Shown: positions 1 to 9,712 of the stretch, in pieces
Numbering within the stretch: position 1 is the first letter of the stretch
Layout of the letters: each line of letters opens with the position of its first letter
Origin: Agrobacterium tumefaciens
Lineage (GTDB): Bacteria > Pseudomonadota > Alphaproteobacteria > Rhizobiales > Rhizobiaceae
Length of the DNA: 64,000 nt
Direction of reading: 5' to 3'
NCBI GenBank assembly: GCA_025559845.1
Contig: CP048469.1
Location: 2,232,001-2,296,000 of the forward strand
Notes under the pieces: model-generated
The model's input: the letters and a program-made list of their open reading frames with translations, nothing else
Database searches by the model: none
What the model was told of the DNA's origin: nothing
Translations under genes and position numbers: made by a program

Positions 1-858
1 AATGGAGCCGATCAGGCCACCGAGTGCCAGAGAACCCGTGTCGCCCATGAAGATTGCGGCCGGCGGGGCATTGAACCAGAGGAACCCGAGACCCGCACCG
101 ATCACCGCGCCAACGATAACTGCAAGTTCGCCGGTACCGGGCACGAAATTGATCTGCAGGTAGTTGGAGAAAACGGCGTTACCTGTGAGGTAGGCAATCA
201 GACCGAACGTAGCAGCGGCAATCATCACCGGCACGATGGCAAGACCGTCAAGACCATCCGTCAGGTTGACGGCGTTGCCCGCACCGACAATCACGAAGGC
301 ACCGAACAGCACGAAGAAGTAACCGAGGTTGATGACGAATTCTTTGAAGAACGGAAACGCGATGGAGCTGCCGAGGGTGCCGCCATGCGGTGCCGATGCA
401 AGCGCCATCTGCATCATGAAGAACACGGCAATGGCCGCAATCACGAATTCGATGCCGAGACGCGCTTTGCCGGAAAAGCCCTTGTCGCTCTGCTTCGTGA
501 CCTTGAGATAGTCGTCGTAAAAACCGATTGCTCCGAAACCGAGCGTCACGAGCAGGACGGCAACAACATAAACGTTGGACAGATCGCCCCACAGCAGCGA
601 ACCACCGAGAATCCCCGCAAGGATCATCAGCCCGCCCATTGTCGGCGTACCGGCCTTCTTGAAATGCGTCTGCGGTCCATCCGCACGGATCGGCTGGCCC
701 TTGCCCTGGCGAACGCGAAGAGAATTGATGATAGCCGGACCAAACAAAAACACGATCAGCGCAGAAGTGAACAGCGCGGCCCCTGCCCGGAAGGTGATGT
801 ACCGGAACAGATTGAAGATTTGAATTTTGTCCGACAGTTCTACGAGCCAGATCAGCAT
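1..858 (-). CDS. mraY: MraY, phospho-MurNAc-pentapeptide translocase (3' end outside window)
   Basis: Integral membrane enzyme that transfers phospho-MurNAc-pentapeptide from UDP to undecaprenyl phosphate, giving lipid I. The 286 residues visible start [10 protein letters not shown] at the ATG at 858 and run off the left edge; full MraY is about 360 residues. Visible family signatures are the aspartate pair in FYDDYLKV (about 115-116), the [10 protein letters not shown] loop (about 199-207) and [10 protein letters not shown] near 277, with many hydrophobic segments between. It lies 23 bp after murF and is clearly the next gene of the dcw operon. Nothing odd apart from the truncation by the window. 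Confidence 0.97.
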   Translation of the reverse strand, partial: MLIWLVELSDKIQIFNLFRYITFRAGAALFTSALIVFLFGPAIINSLRVRQGKGQPIRADGPQTHFKKAGTPTMGGLMILAGILGGSLLWGDLSNVYVVAVLLVTLGFGAIGFYDDYLKVTKQSDKGFSGKARLGIEFVIAAIAVFFMMQMALASAPHGGTLGSSIAFPFFKEFVINLGYFFVLFGAFVIVGAGNAVNLTDGLDGLAIVPVMIAAATFGLIAYLTGNAVFSNYLQINFVPGTGELAVIVGAVIGAGLGFLWFNAPPAAIFMGDTGSLALGGLIGSI

Positions 859-881
859 AAGTGCCCTTTCACAAGGCTAGT

Positions 882-2315
882 TCAGATTTGGCGTTCCGTC
901 TCGGGGAATGCCGGAAACTTGTCAAGCAGGGCAGAGATAATCTTGCCAAAACCGAGGCCCAACGACGATTTTACCATCAGTGCGTCGCCCGGTTGCACCC
1001 ATTGCAGCGAAAAATCGACAAGTTCCGCGGTTGTCGGGAACCAGATGACCGTCACACTGTCCGGCAATGCGTCACGAAGGGCAGCCATCGCTTCACCCGC
1101 CAGCCAGACATGTTCGATACCAGCGGCAAGCAACGGCCCCGCCAGTTCTTCATGCACTTCAGCCGAGAACTCGCCCATTTCCAGCATGTCGCCGAGCACG
1201 GCAACACGACGGCCGTGTCCCTGTGTTTCGGTCGCAGCCAACACTGCAATTGCTGCCCGCATGGAGGCCGGATTGGCATTGTAGCTTTCATCGATCAGCA
1301 GGAATGAGCCGCCGTTGATCGCAAGGCGATGGCGCTGTCCGCGTCCTTTGACGGCCTCAAGCGTTCCAAGCGCTTCGAACGCCTTGTCCAGATTGGCGCC
1401 GGTCACGGCGACCGCACCGAGAGCCGCCATGGCATTGTCGGCAATGTGCCGGCCCGGAACGCTCAGGTGCAACTCGCTCGTTTCGCCATTCAGGATCGCC
1501 CAGATCGTCGATCCCGATGTCGTTGCCTCAAAATCCGCCAGGCGGAAGTCGGCTTTGGCATGTTGACCGAAGGTCAGAATGTGGGAGACGCCCGCTTCCT
1601 GCGCTGCGGTTTCGAGCTGTTCGAACTGGGCGTTGTCGCGATTGAGGATAACCGCGCCGCCCTCTTCGACACCCTCGAAGATTTCCGCCTTGGCGGCGGC
1701 GATTTCTTCAATGTTGCTGAAATTGCCGAGATGGGCTGCGGCAATGGTGGTGATGATTGCCACATGCGGGCGCACCATCTTGACCAGCGGGCGGATTTCG
1801 CCTGGATGGTTCATGCCAATTTCAAAAACACCGAATTCAGTGTCGGCAGGCATGCGCGCCAATGTCAGCGGCACGCCCCAATGGTTGTTGAAGGATGCCA
1901 CTGCCGCATGCACCCGGCCGGATGGCTCCAGAACCTGACGCAACATTTCCTTGGTGGTCGTCTTGCCGACGGAGCCCGTCACAGCAATGATGCGTGCGGA
2001 GGTGCGTTGGCGGGCAGCAACAGCGAGCTTCCCAAGTGCCACAAGCACATCTTCCACAACGATCATCGGAACCGTCAAACGACCGAGAGCCGGCAGCTTC
2101 CCTTCCGCCACGACGAGAAGACCGGCGCCGTTGGCGACCGCGAAACTCGTGAAATCATGACCGTCGACACGGTCACCCTTGATGGCAAAAAAGGCCTCTC
2201 CGGGTTTGACCGTGCGGCTGTCGATGGAAATGCCCGTGATGCCCAGAGGCAGATTGCCGACCGGACGCCCTGCCGTAACGGCGACCATTTCCTCCACTGT
2301 CCATAGCCAGTTCAA
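882..2315 (-). CDS. murF: MurF, UDP-MurNAc-tripeptide--D-Ala-D-Ala ligase
   Basis: ATP-dependent cytoplasmic ligase that adds D-Ala-D-Ala to UDP-MurNAc-tripeptide, the last step before MraY. The 477-residue protein begins NWLWTVEEM, shows the Mur ligase ATP loop [13 protein letters not shown] at about 111-122, the [10 protein letters not shown] segment near 145, and [11 protein letters not shown] further on, all family hallmarks. The start is a TTG at 2315 that overlaps the murE stop as TTGA, with AAGGA eight bases upstream; an in-frame ATG ten codons in would cut off the conserved N-terminus. Translational coupling to murE is therefore likely. Length is normal for the family. Confidence 0.96.
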   Translation of the reverse strand: MNWLWTVEEMVAVTAGRPVGNLPLGITGISIDSRTVKPGEAFFAIKGDRVDGHDFTSFAVANGAGLLVVAEGKLPALGRLTVPMIVVEDVLVALGKLAVAARQRTSARIIAVTGSVGKTTTKEMLRQVLEPSGRVHAAVASFNNHWGVPLTLARMPADTEFGVFEIGMNHPGEIRPLVKMVRPHVAIITTIAAAHLGNFSNIEEIAAAKAEIFEGVEEGGAVILNRDNAQFEQLETAAQEAGVSHILTFGQHAKADFRLADFEATTSGSTIWAILNGETSELHLSVPGRHIADNAMAALGAVAVTGANLDKAFEALGTLEAVKGRGQRHRLAINGGSFLLIDESYNANPASMRAAIAVLAATETQGHGRRVAVLGDMLEMGEFSAEVHEELAGPLLAAGIEHVWLAGEAMAALRDALPDSVTVIWFPTTAELVDFSLQWVQPGDALMVKSSLGLGFGKIISALLDKFPAFPETERQI

Positions 2316-3772
2316 ATCTTCAATCCTTCCAGCGCGGTGCGCACCTGTTCATGGTCGGAAAATGGCAGCGTCACAGAACCGACGATCTGCCCTTCTTCAT
2401 GCCCCTTGCCCGCAACGATCAGCGTGTCGCCGTTCGAAAGAAGCGAAACGGCGTGGCGTATTGCCTCGGCCCTGTCGCCAATTTCCAATGCGCCCGGCGC
2501 CGCAGCCATGATCTCGGAACGGATCGTCGCTGGTTCTTCCGAGCGCGGATTGTCATCCGTCACAATGACGATGTCGGAGAGGCGCGTCGCCACTTCGCCC
2601 ATGATCGGACGCTTGCCCTTGTCGCGGTCGCCGCCGCAACCGAAAACGGTAATGATGCGTCCGGAGGTAAACGGCCGCACCGAGGTCAGGACATTCTCGA
2701 GTGCGTCCGGCTTGTGGGCATAGTCCACATAGGCAAGCGCACCGTTTTTCGTGTGCCCCACCAGTTCGAGACGACCTGCGGCACCGATCAGCTTTTCAAG
2801 AGCCTTCATCGCAACGGCAGCAGGCACGCCGGTAGACATCGCAAGGCCGGCGGAAACCAGAGCGTTGGCAACCTGAAAATCGCCCGCCAGTGGAATATCA
2901 ACCTCGAAGATCGTGCCTTCGTGATGCACCTCGATCATCTGCTTGTGGCGGAAATGCTCGACCCTTTTGAGGGTCAGATAATCGCCCGTGCGGCCCACGG
3001 TGCGAACGTTCAGCCCCGCCTCTTCCGCAGCTCTGATTGCCTGAGCCGACCAGGGGTCGTCTGCAAAGATCACGGCCGGTGAACCCTTTGCCATCAGTGT
3101 ATCGAAGAGCCGCATCTTCGCAGCCATGTAGTCCTCGATCGTCGGATGGTAATCCATGTGGTCACGACCGAGATTGGTAAAACCGGCCGCGGCGAGTTTC
3201 ACACCATCAAGACGGCGCTGATCGAGCCCGTGACTGGAGGCTTCCATCGCAGCGTGCGTCACACCTTCTGAGGTGAGTTCGGCAAGAAGCCCATGCAACG
3301 TGACCGGGTCCGGTGTCGTCAGCGCGCCGTAGTCTTCACGACCGGGTGCAATGACACCTGTCGTGCCGATCTGCGCTGCGGGATGACCGGCGAAGGCCCA
3401 GATTTGTCTGGTAAAGGAAGCAACTGAGGTCTTCCCCGCGGTGCCGGTAACGGCAACCATGGTCTGCGGCTGTTTTCCGTAAAAGCGGGAGGCGGCAAGC
3501 GCGAGGTAAAGGCGCGGGTCAGTGACGGTCAACACCGGAACGCTTGCTTCGAGCGCGTGGTTGGAGACGATAACGACAGCACCCTTGGAAATGGCGTCCT
3601 GCACGTAGACTGAACCATCAGCCTTGCTGCCTGCGACTGCCACGAAAAGGGTGGCCGGACCGGCCTTGCGGCTGTCTGCGGTAATTCCCCCTATTTCGAT
3701 CGCCCCGATTTCAGAGCGCAGTAGTTCGTTCAATTCCGGAAACTCGGTTCCGGACAGATCTCGCAAATTCAT
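2312..3772 (-). CDS. murE: MurE, UDP-MurNAc-L-Ala-D-Glu--meso-DAP ligase
   Basis: ATP-dependent ligase adding the third stem-peptide residue. The 486-residue protein starts [11 protein letters not shown]. It has the ATP loop VTGTAGKTS at about 108-116, the [15 protein letters not shown] segment in the central domain, and DDNPRSEEP near 405. The DNPR motif is the known recognition signature for meso-diaminopimelate rather than lysine, so the substrate can be named. The frame stays open upstream to 4162 inside ftsI, but that extension has no Mur homology and I excluded it. It follows ftsI by 59 bp and overlaps murF by four bases. Confidence 0.96.
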   Translation of the reverse strand: MNLRDLSGTEFPELNELLRSEIGAIEIGGITADSRKAGPATLFVAVAGSKADGSVYVQDAISKGAVVIVSNHALEASVPVLTVTDPRLYLALAASRFYGKQPQTMVAVTGTAGKTSVASFTRQIWAFAGHPAAQIGTTGVIAPGREDYGALTTPDPVTLHGLLAELTSEGVTHAAMEASSHGLDQRRLDGVKLAAAGFTNLGRDHMDYHPTIEDYMAAKMRLFDTLMAKGSPAVIFADDPWSAQAIRAAEEAGLNVRTVGRTGDYLTLKRVEHFRHKQMIEVHHEGTIFEVDIPLAGDFQVANALVSAGLAMSTGVPAAVAMKALEKLIGAAGRLELVGHTKNGALAYVDYAHKPDALENVLTSVRPFTSGRIITVFGCGGDRDKGKRPIMGEVATRLSDIVIVTDDNPRSEEPATIRSEIMAAAPGALEIGDRAEAIRHAVSLLSNGDTLIVAGKGHEEGQIVGSVTLPFSDHEQVRTALEGLKI

Positions 3773-3831
3773 CGACTGTTTCCGTCTTGTCCCCCCGGCA
3801 CGAATCACCGGAATATCATAAGCTCTAACAA

Positions 3832-5571
3832 TCAATAAGACACGAGCAAGGCCGAGCCGTCCTTCCCGAACTTGGGCTTTACACCCAAAATACCTGCCGT
3901 GCGGGTGATGATGTCGTGGACCATCGGCGCTGCGGACGTACCCGCGAGTGCCGCGCCATTGCCCTTGTCCGTCTTCGGTTCGTCGATGAACGTCAGCACC
4001 ACGTATTGCGGATCGTCGATCGGAAACGCGGAGAGAAATGCGTTGAAGTTCTTGTCGTGAACGTAGCGGCCGTTGACCACCTTGTCGGCGGTGCCGGTCT
4101 TGCCGCCAACGTTGAAACCTTCGACGCGGGCGTTGCGGCCCGAACCGTTCACGCCGTTCCATTCAAACAGGAAACGCATGTCCTTGCTGGTCGTCGGCTT
4201 CAAGACCTGGGTTGCAACCTGGTCGGCCTGTTCGCGGCTGCGCGGCAGGAAGGTCGGCTCGATGAGTTTGCCGCCGTTGACGAGTGCGGCACCTGCCACC
4301 GCAGTCTGAAGCGGGGTCGTCGAGACACCGTGACCGAACGAAATGGTAATGGAGTTGATCTTCTTCCACTGACGCGGCTGCGTCGGCATCGCAACTTCCG
4401 GCAACTCGGTCTGCATGCGGCTCAGTAGTCCTAGGCGCGTCAGGAATTCCTTGTGCCCTTCGGTGCCAACCGTGTCGGCAATTTTCGCCGTACCGATGTT
4501 GGAGGAATACTGGAAGATTTCAGGAACGGACAGAACGCGCCCCTTGCCATGGAAGTCCTTGATGGTGAAGCCGCCGATGCGGATCGGATAACGCGCGTCG
4601 AACGTATCGCCCAGCCGCACCCGGCCGTCATCAAGACCCATGGCGATGGTGAAGGATTTGAAGGTGGAGCCCATTTCGAACGTGCCGTTCGACATGCGGT
4701 TCAGCCAGCCTTCCTTTGCGCCTTCAGCCGGGTTGTTCGGATCGTAATCCGGCAACGACGCCATGGCCAGAATCTCGCCGGTATGCACGTCCATCACCAC
4801 GGCGCCGGCACCAATCGCCTTGAACTTGTCGATTGCCGAGACGACAACCTCGCGCACGATGGCCTGAACACGAAGATCGATCGACAGCTTGACGGGCTCA
4901 AGTGGCTGATCACTGGTCATGCCAAGCGCCGTCAGGTCGGCAAGACCCTGGCTGTCGACATAGCGTTCCATACCGGCAACACCGCGGTTGTCGATGTTGA
5001 CGTGACCGACGATGTGCGCAGCCGTAGGCCCGCCTGGATAGAAGCGGCGTTTTTCCGGTCGGAAGCCGATACCAGGAATTCCGAGCGCCAGAATCTGGCT
5101 CTGCTGCTTCGGCGTCAGTTGTCGACGCAGCCACTGGAACCGCGAATTGGAGGACAGTTTCTGATAGGTTCCACGCTGATCGAGATCGGGCAGAACGGTG
5201 CGCAGTTTCTCGATTGCCTCATCGATATCGACGATGCGATGCGGCTCGGCAAACAACGAAACGGTACGGATGTCGGTTGCGAGCACTTCACCATTGCGAT
5301 CGAGCAGATCCGGACGCGACGCCATCAGGCGGTCAGCGGGTGCGATGCTCGAAACGGTTTCCTGTTCGGCAAGACCGTACTGGACAAGACGGCCACCAAC
5401 CACACCATAAAATGCGACGAAGCCGAAAATGAGAAGGCCAACCCGGCTCTTTGCCTGGGCTGCCCGCTTCTTGCGCGCACCTTCGAAGGCCGAATGGTCG
5501 GTGTAACCGGTGGTGCTGGCGGAAAAGTGAGCCTTGCTCTTCAAAACCATGACGCGGGAAAGAAAAGACAT
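3832..5571 (-). CDS. ftsI: FtsI, division-specific peptidoglycan transpeptidase (PBP3)
   Basis: Septal D,D-transpeptidase that crosslinks peptidoglycan as part of the FtsW-FtsI divisome complex. 579 residues: a basic N-terminal tail (1-42), one transmembrane segment (about 43-62), a pedestal domain starting around [18 protein letters not shown], then the transpeptidase domain with the active-site SxxK in GSTFKS (about 302-307), the SSN motif in YSSNIG and the KTG motif in GGKTGTADK. The ATG overlaps the ftsL stop by one base (TGATG), so translation is probably coupled. The first 40 residues are longer and more charged than in enterobacterial PBP3, which is usual in rhizobia. Confidence 0.96.
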   Translation of the reverse strand: MSFLSRVMVLKSKAHFSASTTGYTDHSAFEGARKKRAAQAKSRVGLLIFGFVAFYGVVGGRLVQYGLAEQETVSSIAPADRLMASRPDLLDRNGEVLATDIRTVSLFAEPHRIVDIDEAIEKLRTVLPDLDQRGTYQKLSSNSRFQWLRRQLTPKQQSQILALGIPGIGFRPEKRRFYPGGPTAAHIVGHVNIDNRGVAGMERYVDSQGLADLTALGMTSDQPLEPVKLSIDLRVQAIVREVVVSAIDKFKAIGAGAVVMDVHTGEILAMASLPDYDPNNPAEGAKEGWLNRMSNGTFEMGSTFKSFTIAMGLDDGRVRLGDTFDARYPIRIGGFTIKDFHGKGRVLSVPEIFQYSSNIGTAKIADTVGTEGHKEFLTRLGLLSRMQTELPEVAMPTQPRQWKKINSITISFGHGVSTTPLQTAVAGAALVNGGKLIEPTFLPRSREQADQVATQVLKPTTSKDMRFLFEWNGVNGSGRNARVEGFNVGGKTGTADKVVNGRYVHDKNFNAFLSAFPIDDPQYVVLTFIDEPKTDKGNGAALAGTSAAPMVHDIITRTAGILGVKPKFGKDGSALLVSY

Positions 5572-6122
5572 CAGTGGTTCACCGATCCTGTAATGGTTTC
5601 ATCCATATCGCCAGTCTCGTCTCCGGCCTGCGCCGACATGGCAGGAGCAGCCGGGCGTGCGACAGGCGCGCGTGGCGTCGGAACCGGAATGCCGTTGACG
5701 GCAATCTGTCCGGCGGGCGGTGATTTCGGCTTGGAGGCTCCGCCAAGGGTGGCGCCGGGTTTCGACCCGTTCACGGCGGCAGCAATCACATCCTCGACGC
5801 TCATGCCTTCGGGCTCCGGCGGCTGCGGCAGTTGCGAACGCAGCATCGGGAGTTCGCGCGGCTGCGCCAGTTGCGTCGGCTGCGTCGGAGAAAGATTGAG
5901 TTCCGTCTGGTAGGCGTTGACCAGACGATGCAGGCGGTTGGGCTGCGTCAACAGAGCCCAGTCGGCACGGAGAAGATCGATCGTATCTTTTTCAAGCTTG
6001 ATTTCCGCTTCAAGCTTGCGGACTTGTTCAAGCTTGAGATCTGCCTGATGCTTGATGGAATAGGTGACGACAGCCGCCGCGACCATAACTCCCATCAGAA
6101 TGATGTCGAAAGTGCGCAGCAT
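5571..6122 (-). CDS. ftsL: FtsL-like cell division protein
   Basis: Small bitopic divisome protein, placed by position between rsmH and ftsI. The 183-residue product starts MLRTFDIILMGVMVAAAVVT, that is, a short cytoplasmic end and one transmembrane helix (about 5-22), followed by a heptad-like periplasmic coiled coil (about 25-60, EQVRKLEAEIKLEKD) and a proline/alanine-rich C-terminal tail of over 100 residues. Sequence conservation of FtsL is low, so the call rests on topology and gene order. The start ATG is one base after the rsmH stop (TGACATG). The frame extends upstream inside rsmH but that part is not FtsL-like. Confidence 0.88.
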   Translation of the reverse strand: MLRTFDIILMGVMVAAAVVTYSIKHQADLKLEQVRKLEAEIKLEKDTIDLLRADWALLTQPNRLHRLVNAYQTELNLSPTQPTQLAQPRELPMLRSQLPQPPEPEGMSVEDVIAAAVNGSKPGATLGGASKPKSPPAGQIAVNGIPVPTPRAPVARPAAPAMSAQAGDETGDMDETITGSVNH

Positions 6123-6123
6123 G

Positions 6124-7149
6124 TCAGCCCCCCAACTTTTCAAGGCTAGCGAGATCGGGAAGTTCGAAGATCGAAAAATCTGCCGGACGGGCCGGAGCGG
6201 ACGTGCGCAAGCCGGCTCGCAATTTTGCTGAACGGGCGCGCGGATTGATGTCGGCTTCTTCGTCGCTTGCGGCAATCATCGGCTTGCCGATGCTGTCGAA
6301 CACCGCCGGCTTGTCTTCCACCATCGGCATATGACGCGAGCCAGCCGCGCGGCCGGAACGGTCGGCGAAGAACTTCTTGACTATACGGTCTTCCAGCGAA
6401 TGGAAGGTAACGACGACGAGCCTGCCGCCCGGCTTCAATGCCTGTTCGGCGGCAAAAAGCGCCTGTGCCAGTTCTCCCAGTTCGTCATTGACGAAGACGC
6501 GCAGCGCCTGGAACACCCGTGTTGCAGGGTGGATCTTGTCCTTGGCCTTGCGCGGCGTGACGATTTCGATGAGGCCCGCCAGGTCGCGTGTCGTACGGAA
6601 TGGCTCTTCGGCACGTTTCTTTTCAATGGCGCGGGCGATACGGCCAGGCTGCTTTTCCTCGCCGAGAAAACCGAAAATACGGATCAGGTCGCTGACCTTG
6701 GCGCGATTGACCACATCAGCCGCTGATACACCGCAGGCCGACATGCGCATATCGAGCGGCCCGTTCTTCTGGAACGAGAAACCGCGCTCGGCCTCATCGA
6801 TCTGCATCGATGACACGCCGATATCGAGAACGACACCGTCCAGCCCACCGTCAGGCGCGTGCGCTGCAAGGTTGGAGAATTGCGACTGAATGAGAGAAAG
6901 CCTGCCGCCATTGGCAGCAACCATCGTCTGCCCGCCCGCGATAGCGGTCGGGTCGCGGTCGAGCGCGATAACGTTGGCACCTTGATCGAGAATGGCCTGC
7001 GTATAACCACCGGCGCCGAAGGTTCCGTCCAGGATGACCTTGCCGGGAGCCGGTTCGAGCGCCGTGATGACCTCACGCAGCAGAACCGGGATGTGACGAA
7101 CAGGTCCGCCACCGGCATCAGAAGATCGTCCGCCAGAATTCGCCGCCAT
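6124..7149 (-). CDS. rsmH: RsmH, 16S rRNA m4C1402 methyltransferase (MraW)
   Basis: SAM-dependent methyltransferase that N4-methylates C1402 of 16S rRNA in the decoding centre. 341 residues starting [17 protein letters not shown]. Motif I is [14 protein letters not shown] (near 42-55), motif [10 protein letters not shown], followed by [17 protein letters not shown] and the GPLDMRM segment that are specific to this family. An open frame continues upstream through mraZ to 7791, but the RsmH homology starts at [12 protein letters not shown] just inside the chosen ATG. It follows mraZ by 14 bp and precedes ftsL by one base. Confidence 0.96.
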   Translation of the reverse strand: MAANSGGRSSDAGGGPVRHIPVLLREVITALEPAPGKVILDGTFGAGGYTQAILDQGANVIALDRDPTAIAGGQTMVAANGGRLSLIQSQFSNLAAHAPDGGLDGVVLDIGVSSMQIDEAERGFSFQKNGPLDMRMSACGVSAADVVNRAKVSDLIRIFGFLGEEKQPGRIARAIEKKRAEEPFRTTRDLAGLIEIVTPRKAKDKIHPATRVFQALRVFVNDELGELAQALFAAEQALKPGGRLVVVTFHSLEDRIVKKFFADRSGRAAGSRHMPMVEDKPAVFDSIGKPMIAASDEEADINPRARSAKLRAGLRTSAPARPADFSIFELPDLASLEKLGG

Positions 7150-7163
7150 CCCGTATCCCCGTT

Positions 7164-7604
7164 CTAGGCAGGGCGGATCGTCGTAAAACCGCGCCCTGCT
7201 CTTGCTTCCGCCTGCGCCGCCAAAAACGCCTGCGGTTGCCAAAGCTGAAAATGATCCGCCCGTCCAACGAAGGTGACCTCGGTCGTTATGCCGGTAAATT
7301 CCCGCACGAAATCCGTCACCATCAATCGACCTTCCTGGTCGAGCTTCATGAAAACACCGCCGCCGTGAACCAGCAGCGACATTGCATTCGCCTGCGGCGA
7401 AAACGCATCCATGGACGCGATCTGCCGCTCGTAACGCTCCAGCAAATCCGGACCACCCACGCTGATCGCCGGAAACGCAAAATCCTGAAGACAATAAAGC
7501 TCCTGAATGCCGCGTTGTGCCAGCACCGAACGAAACACCGAAGGAACCGAAACGCGCCCCTTGGCGTCGATCCTGTTCGTTACGTTCGATAAAAAGCGGT
7601 CCAT
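7164..7604 (-). CDS. mraZ: MraZ, transcriptional regulator of the dcw operon
   Basis: AbrB-fold DNA-binding protein made of two SpoVT/AbrB-like repeats; in E. coli it represses its own operon by binding tandem TGGG-type repeats. 146 residues, normal length. The first repeat covers [16 protein letters not shown] (about 10-25), the second [16 protein letters not shown] (about 86-101), both with the family's D-x-x-G-R core. It is the first gene of the operon and lies 177 bp downstream of a set of 10-bp-spaced TGGG boxes (7781-7823), which fits autoregulation. Confidence 0.96.
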   Translation of the reverse strand: MDRFLSNVTNRIDAKGRVSVPSVFRSVLAQRGIQELYCLQDFAFPAISVGGPDLLERYERQIASMDAFSPQANAMSLLVHGGGVFMKLDQEGRLMVTDFVREFTGITTEVTFVGRADHFQLWQPQAFLAAQAEARAGRGFTTIRPA

Positions 7605-7999
7605 AACTCAACTCGCTCAAACCGCACTCCGCCAAGCGATACATCCGCTCGACAGGCAACACCGGTACGCACGACATATCGCTGAGCGCCGGGACGAAGC
7701 GCCCCGTAGCAGCCCCTCGTAGGCTCCTTACTCGTTTCAGCGATTGCGGGTCAGAAACACGACCCTTTGTGGTGTGCATTTGGGATACCATGGGACACTA
7801 TGGGCGTCAATGGGAGAAGATGGCACGATACCGGCTTCGCATCGGAAATTCATAGGCCGTTAAGTTTAACGAATGGTTTACTTCGCGCGTCAGAGCGCGC
7901 AGCGCCCACACAAGCGCGACCGAAAAGCGATTGTTTTTGCAAAGAAAATGGCCCTGACACGTAAAAACGCCGGAGACATCAAAAGTTGAAGGGGAATTT
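7605..7999. other. mraZ leader and promoter region, no gene
   Basis: This 395-bp gap between mraZ and rnpB, both on the minus strand, holds the promoter and box array described separately at 7781-7823 and, between that and mraZ, an untranslated leader of about 170 nt. I see no well-supported coding frame in it. Between 7825 and 7999 I recognise no clear intrinsic terminator for rnpB. Confidence 0.6.
7781..7823 (-). promoter_or_regulatory. Putative MraZ-binding box array over the dcw promoter
   Basis: Plus-strand TGGG starts at 7781, 7791, 7801 and 7811, with a weaker TGG at 7821, exactly 10 bp apart (TGGGA, TGGGA, TGGGC, TGGGA, TGGCA). MraZ of E. coli binds TGGGN repeats with 5-bp spacers, the same period. 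On the minus (coding) strand the same DNA contains TTGACG (7810-7805), a 17-bp spacer and TATCCC (7787-7782), a plausible -35/-10 pair covered by the boxes. The boxes read TGGG on the strand opposite to mraZ, and lie unusually far (177 bp) from its start codon. Confidence 0.8.
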
Positions 8000-8401
8000 T
8001 GCCAGTTGGCCTGTAAGCCGGGTTCTGTATGGCTCCGGTTTGATCCGGAACGTGGCAGCCATTCATCTGGGACGACATTTGCATGCCGCCTCACGCAACC
8101 CACCCGGATGACTGGCCCAGAAACAGGCTGTTGGCAGACTTTCGTCCGCCCCGCATCATCCCTATTCGGTCTTGCTCCCGGTGGGGTTTACCTTGCCACC
8201 GCTGTTACCAGCGGCGCGGTGGGCTCTTACCCCACCCTTTCACCCTTACCACGCAGGCGTGGCGGTTTGCTCTCTGTGGCACTTTCCCTAGGGTCGCCCC
8301 CGCCGGACGTTATCCGGCACCGTGTTTCCGTGGAGCCCGGACTTTCCTCACTTTACCGTCTTTCGACATTGGTAAGGCGCGGCTGCCCGGCCAACTGGCA
8401 T
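8000..8401 (-). ncRNA. rnpB: RNase P RNA component (class A)
   Basis: Catalytic RNA that trims the 5' leader of tRNA precursors. On the minus strand the 5' half contains GAGGAAAGTCCGGGCTCC (8350-8333), the universal conserved start region, and further on the GGTAAGGGTGAAA-type and GGGATGATGCGG-like segments. The 3' half reads CATACAGAACCCGGCTTAC, the conserved partner region. The ends are set by a long P1 helix: TGCCAGTTGGCC at 8400 pairs with GGCCAACTGGCA ending at 8000. About 400 nt is normal for alphaproteobacterial A-type RNA. End positions are accurate to a few bases. Confidence 0.96.
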
Positions 8402-8454
8402 GCGCTCCATAACCGTGTTCCAACACGAAAGCCACCGAAAAGCGCAGAAAATTC

Positions 8455-9645
8455 TCAAAGAAACGCAGGTGAAAAGTCTGTCGTGAAGGCATCGTCAGCG
8501 ATTTGGCCATCAAGCAGCAACGTCGCACCCAGACGACCGATCTCATCCGAGCTTTTTGCCGCCGTGCCATTGCCGCCGGTCAGAACGGCGATCCGCGATG
8601 ATGTGGTAAAGCCGATGGACGGATAACCACTTTTCGTTTTGGAAACGACGCAAGCCGCCATTGAGATGCGGGACCTGTCAATAGACGGCACCAGACCGTC
8701 AACAATATCAGACAGATGTTCCCTGACACTCTCGCGGCCACCGGAGCGAAACCATGCACGGATCTCCATGTCGCTCTTCACCAGGATATCGTCCGGATCG
8801 CCCCCAATTTTCAGATAGACCTTGCCGTCGGGATAACGGACAGGTGGCAGCAGATAGATGTGCTTTCTCGTATCACGCGGCTCGTAGATCAACGACGGCA
8901 TGCCAGCGTAACGTTCAGCTTCGTTGTCCGGTATTTCGAAGAACGCGACCGTGCGAGCGTAGACATCCAGCGAAATCGGTTGCGGCAACAGGTTTTCGCT
9001 GATCGAAAAACCACCCGCAGCAACCAGCACCTTGTCCGCCGTGTAAGTGGCGCCAGATGCAGTCGCGACACAAACAACACCATTCTCGTCGCGGGTCGAC
9101 ACAACGATATCGTCGATCAAGATTACACCGGCATTCCTGGCGAGAACGCTCTGCGCCTCCACCAAAGCACGCGGGTTAACGTAACCGGCATTATCCCTCT
9201 CGAATACGCCTTCGCATTCCGCTTCGAAGGCGAAATACGGAAACCGGCTTTTCAGCGAAGCATCATCCAGCAGCTCGGTAGCAACATTGAGGCGCGTTGC
9301 CGCCGCACAGACATTGTCGATGTACGGATTGCTGCCTCCCCGTTTCGGACCGACAATAAGACAGCCAACCGGCCCGTAAAAATCAACACCGCTTCGTGTC
9401 GCGATATCGTCGTAACGGGCGATGGAACGGTTGGCGAGCAAGGCCCAGTCAGCATTCCCATCAATCGTCCGTGTAATGCGCGCCTCGTCATAGTGACTGG
9501 CAAAAACGCCCTGATGCGACTTGATGTCTTTCGGTTCTCCAGGGCCTATCAAGGCAACACCATCGGTTTTCTCTGCCAGATGGCGGGCCGCTGCGGCACC
9601 CATCATCCCACGACCGACGACGATATATTTGAAATGCCCTGACAT
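8455..9645 (-). CDS. FAD-dependent oxidoreductase, DAO family (paralogue 1)
   Basis: Flavoprotein of the D-amino-acid/sarcosine oxidase type, 396 residues. The N-terminal dinucleotide fold is YIVVGRGMMGAAAARHL (G-x-G-x-x-G, about 6-22). A second conserved stretch near the C-terminus, CVVSKTKSGYPSIGF, carries a cysteine in the place where monomeric sarcosine oxidases attach FAD covalently; whether it does so here is inference. The ATG at 9645 with GGAG six bases upstream was preferred to a GTG at 9660. The substrate is unknown. It is closely related along its whole length to the neighbour at 9713-10894, indicating tandem duplication; order of transcription is paralogue 2 then paralogue 1. Confidence 0.85.
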   Translation of the reverse strand: MSGHFKYIVVGRGMMGAAAARHLAEKTDGVALIGPGEPKDIKSHQGVFASHYDEARITRTIDGNADWALLANRSIARYDDIATRSGVDFYGPVGCLIVGPKRGGSNPYIDNVCAAATRLNVATELLDDASLKSRFPYFAFEAECEGVFERDNAGYVNPRALVEAQSVLARNAGVILIDDIVVSTRDENGVVCVATASGATYTADKVLVAAGGFSISENLLPQPISLDVYARTVAFFEIPDNEAERYAGMPSLIYEPRDTRKHIYLLPPVRYPDGKVYLKIGGDPDDILVKSDMEIRAWFRSGGRESVREHLSDIVDGLVPSIDRSRISMAACVVSKTKSGYPSIGFTTSSRIAVLTGGNGTAAKSSDEIGRLGATLLLDGQIADDAFTTDFSPAFL

Positions 9646-9712
9646 GCCATTCTCCAGCACGATTTGCGTGTGTGATTGCGTGAGATGTTTCTAGCCGCTT
9701 CGCCGTATCAAG

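Noticed and set aside
7150..7791. N-terminal extension of rsmH through mraZ
   Set aside because: The frame is open but overlaps a complete MraZ gene and shows no RsmH similarity before [12 protein letters not shown].
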